Below, piece by piece: positions 5,122 through 5,876 of a DNA stretch of 5,876 nucleotides. The notes beneath the pieces were generated by a model. The model was not told the origin of the DNA. It did no database searches and saw only the letters and a list, made by a program, of their open reading frames with translations. Positions within the stretch are counted from its first letter, which is position 1, and each line of letters starts with the position of its first letter. The position numbers were made by a program, and so were the translations under genes. The stretch lies in contig CAKKRA010000291.1 in assembly GCA_919902475.1 (NCBI GenBank), forward strand, positions 1-5,876, in the 5' to 3' direction. Source of the DNA: Nitrospiria bacterium. Its GTDB lineage: Bacteria > Nitrospirota > CAKKRA01 > 9FT-COMBO-42-15.

Positions 5122-5150
5122 ATTATATACTAATGACAATATAGCGTCAA
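5122..5150 (-). promoter_or_regulatory. strong candidate sigma70 promoter of the five-gene operon
   Basis: On the minus strand, TTGACG (5145-5150) and TATAAT (5122-5127) are separated by exactly 17 nt, 11 of 12 consensus bases. Transcription should start near 5115, about 33 nt before the MNT start. The -35 element begins 10 nt after the stop of the preceding HPF/cold-shock gene. Confidence 0.75.
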
Positions 5151-5159
5151 TTACATGAA

Positions 5160-5726
5160 TTATTCTACAATATGATGCTTGCCGATGATTTTAACTGTGC
5201 TTGCCTGAGGGCCAAGGTTGCCCTGCTCCTCGTCAAACCGCACCTCTGTGCCGACTTTGAGCTTGTCAAAGTCAGTATTAATTAAACTGTTTCTGTGAAA
5301 ATAGATATTGCGGCCGTCAGGGGTTTCTATCCTTCCATATCCTTCATCAGGGTTCAATTCTAAGACACGGCCGTGCGAAGGCGCTTCATGCGTTTTGACA
5401 TCACCGCGTTTCCGTTCAACATAATGCTCCAATTGCTGCTGTATATTGTCAAAGGCGTCGCGGACAGCCACATAAACATCTGTATACGAATGATGCTGTG
5501 AAGGCTCCTTGTTTACAACTATCTCATGTCCCGGTATAGTCAAATCAATCCGAACATGAAACAGGTTGCCTTTCTTGTGGTGTTTGTGTCCTGCCTCAAC
5601 CATAACACGGCATGCTATAATGCGGTCAAAAAGCTGCTCTAATTTCTCCGCCTTTTCGCTGATATTTGTTTTCAATGCCTCAGACGGGCTCATATTGCGG
5701 AATCTGATCTCCAATGGGATTTGCAT
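5160..5726 (-). CDS. HPF/RaiA-type ribosome-associated protein fused to a cold-shock-like domain, 188 aa
   Basis: Residues 1 to about 107 match the hibernation-factor (S30AE) fold: an N-terminal strand MQIPLEIRFRNM, a helix SEALKTNISEKAEKLEQLF, then strands and the closing helix YTDVYVAVRDAFDNIQQQL. In this family the domain binds the 30S decoding region and holds ribosomes inactive. Residues about 118-185 resemble a cold-shock (OB-fold) domain, with GYGRIE (129-134) in the place of RNP1, IYFHRNSL (141-148) in the place of RNP2, and a GPQAS-type ending (172-176). Long HPF proteins usually carry a dimerisation domain at the C-terminus, and here a nucleic-acid-binding domain takes its place. 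The start is supported by AAGGAG 8 nt upstream (5735-5740). The protein is cytoplasmic, with no signal or membrane segment. It is transcribed in the same direction as the operon that follows. Confidence 0.88.
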   Translation of the reverse strand: MQIPLEIRFRNMSPSEALKTNISEKAEKLEQLFDRIIACRVMVEAGHKHHKKGNLFHVRIDLTIPGHEIVVNKEPSQHHSYTDVYVAVRDAFDNIQQQLEHYVERKRGDVKTHEAPSHGRVLELNPDEGYGRIETPDGRNIYFHRNSLINTDFDKLKVGTEVRFDEEQGNLGPQASTVKIIGKHHIVE

Positions 5727-5781
5727 ATTTTTGTCTCCTTTTATTTCAGTTCTTTTTTTATGGGATTTTTATACACAATGG

Positions 5782-5810
5782 AGTATACCAAAAGATGGTT
5801 TGCATTTCAA
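5782..5810 (-). promoter_or_regulatory. candidate sigma70 promoter of the HPF/cold-shock gene
   Basis: On the minus strand, TTGAAA (5805-5810) and TATACT (5782-5787) are separated by 17 nt, with TG one base upstream of the -10 element (extended -10). The predicted start near 5775 leaves a leader of about 49 nt, AT-rich, that ends in the AAGGAG ribosome site. Confidence 0.65.
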
Positions 5811-5836
5811 TTGTTGTTTTCATGAGGGTTATTTAG

Positions 5837-5859
5837 GAGCTTGTTGAAAAGCTCAACAA
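5837..5859. repeat. short inverted repeat with two competing hairpins
   Basis: TTGTTGA (5841-5847) pairs with TCAACAA (5853-5859) across a 5-nt loop. The overlapping GAGCTT (5837-5842) pairs with AAGCTC (5849-5854). The two folds exclude each other. No T-run follows on either strand, so it is a poor terminator. It could be a repeat-element end or an operator upstream of the HPF promoter. Confidence 0.5.
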
Positions 5860-5876
5860 TCTCTGATTACACAGAT

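Noticed and set aside
5083..5139. TTG-initiated N-terminal extension of the MNT protein (19 extra residues)
   Set aside because: The segment coincides with the -10 region and leader of a near-consensus promoter. The ATG at 5080-5082 gives the normal family length.
4672..5158. Plus-strand frames of 68 and 108 codons opposite the MNT-HEPN pair
   Set aside because: They are complementary to genes with clear motifs. The serine/leucine/phenylalanine-rich composition is typical of antisense frames.

Overview
The window is a moderately AT-rich bacterial chromosomal segment with a tmRNA gene, sigma70-like promoters and tightly packed genes. It looks like an uncultured or environmental Gram-negative lineage. 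The tmRNA tag, the MNT/HEPN modules and the RuBisCO-like protein would fit Nitrospirota or a deltaproteobacterial relative, but the sequence alone does not settle the taxon.

Left part (1-950, plus strand): an eroded accessory patch. It holds an unrecognised small gene (50-313) and an MntA-type nucleotidyltransferase antitoxin (389-673). Next comes the wreck of its HepT/HEPN partner (666-814), which keeps the first ~9 codons and the catalytic C-terminus but has lost the middle. The patch ends with a second, truncated copy of the small gene's 3' end (801-947; 119 bp of it about 92% identical to 195-313). It stops 9 nt short of the 3' end of ssrA.

Middle (956-1355, minus strand): a complete ssrA (tmRNA) gene with encoded CCA, a G3-U acceptor pair, a short ANDELALAA tag and a plausible promoter overlapping the end of the preceding gene.

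Right part (1339-5139, minus strand): one compact operon read leftwards from a near-consensus promoter at 5122-5150. The gene order is MNT nucleotidyltransferase, HEPN protein, transketolase N-terminal half, transketolase C-terminal half, and a RuBisCO-like protein (type IV, with altered active site). Every junction overlaps (11, 4, 26 and 1 nt), so the five genes are probably co-transcribed and translationally coupled. The transketolase halves and the RuBisCO-like protein are probably successive enzymes on sugar phosphates. The presence of an MNT-HEPN pair as the first two cistrons of this metabolic operon is the most unusual feature of the window.

Far right (5160-5876, minus strand): a ribosome-hibernation-type protein (HPF/RaiA fold) fused to a cold-shock-like domain, with its own promoter and a strong ribosome binding site, and a small hairpin at the window edge.
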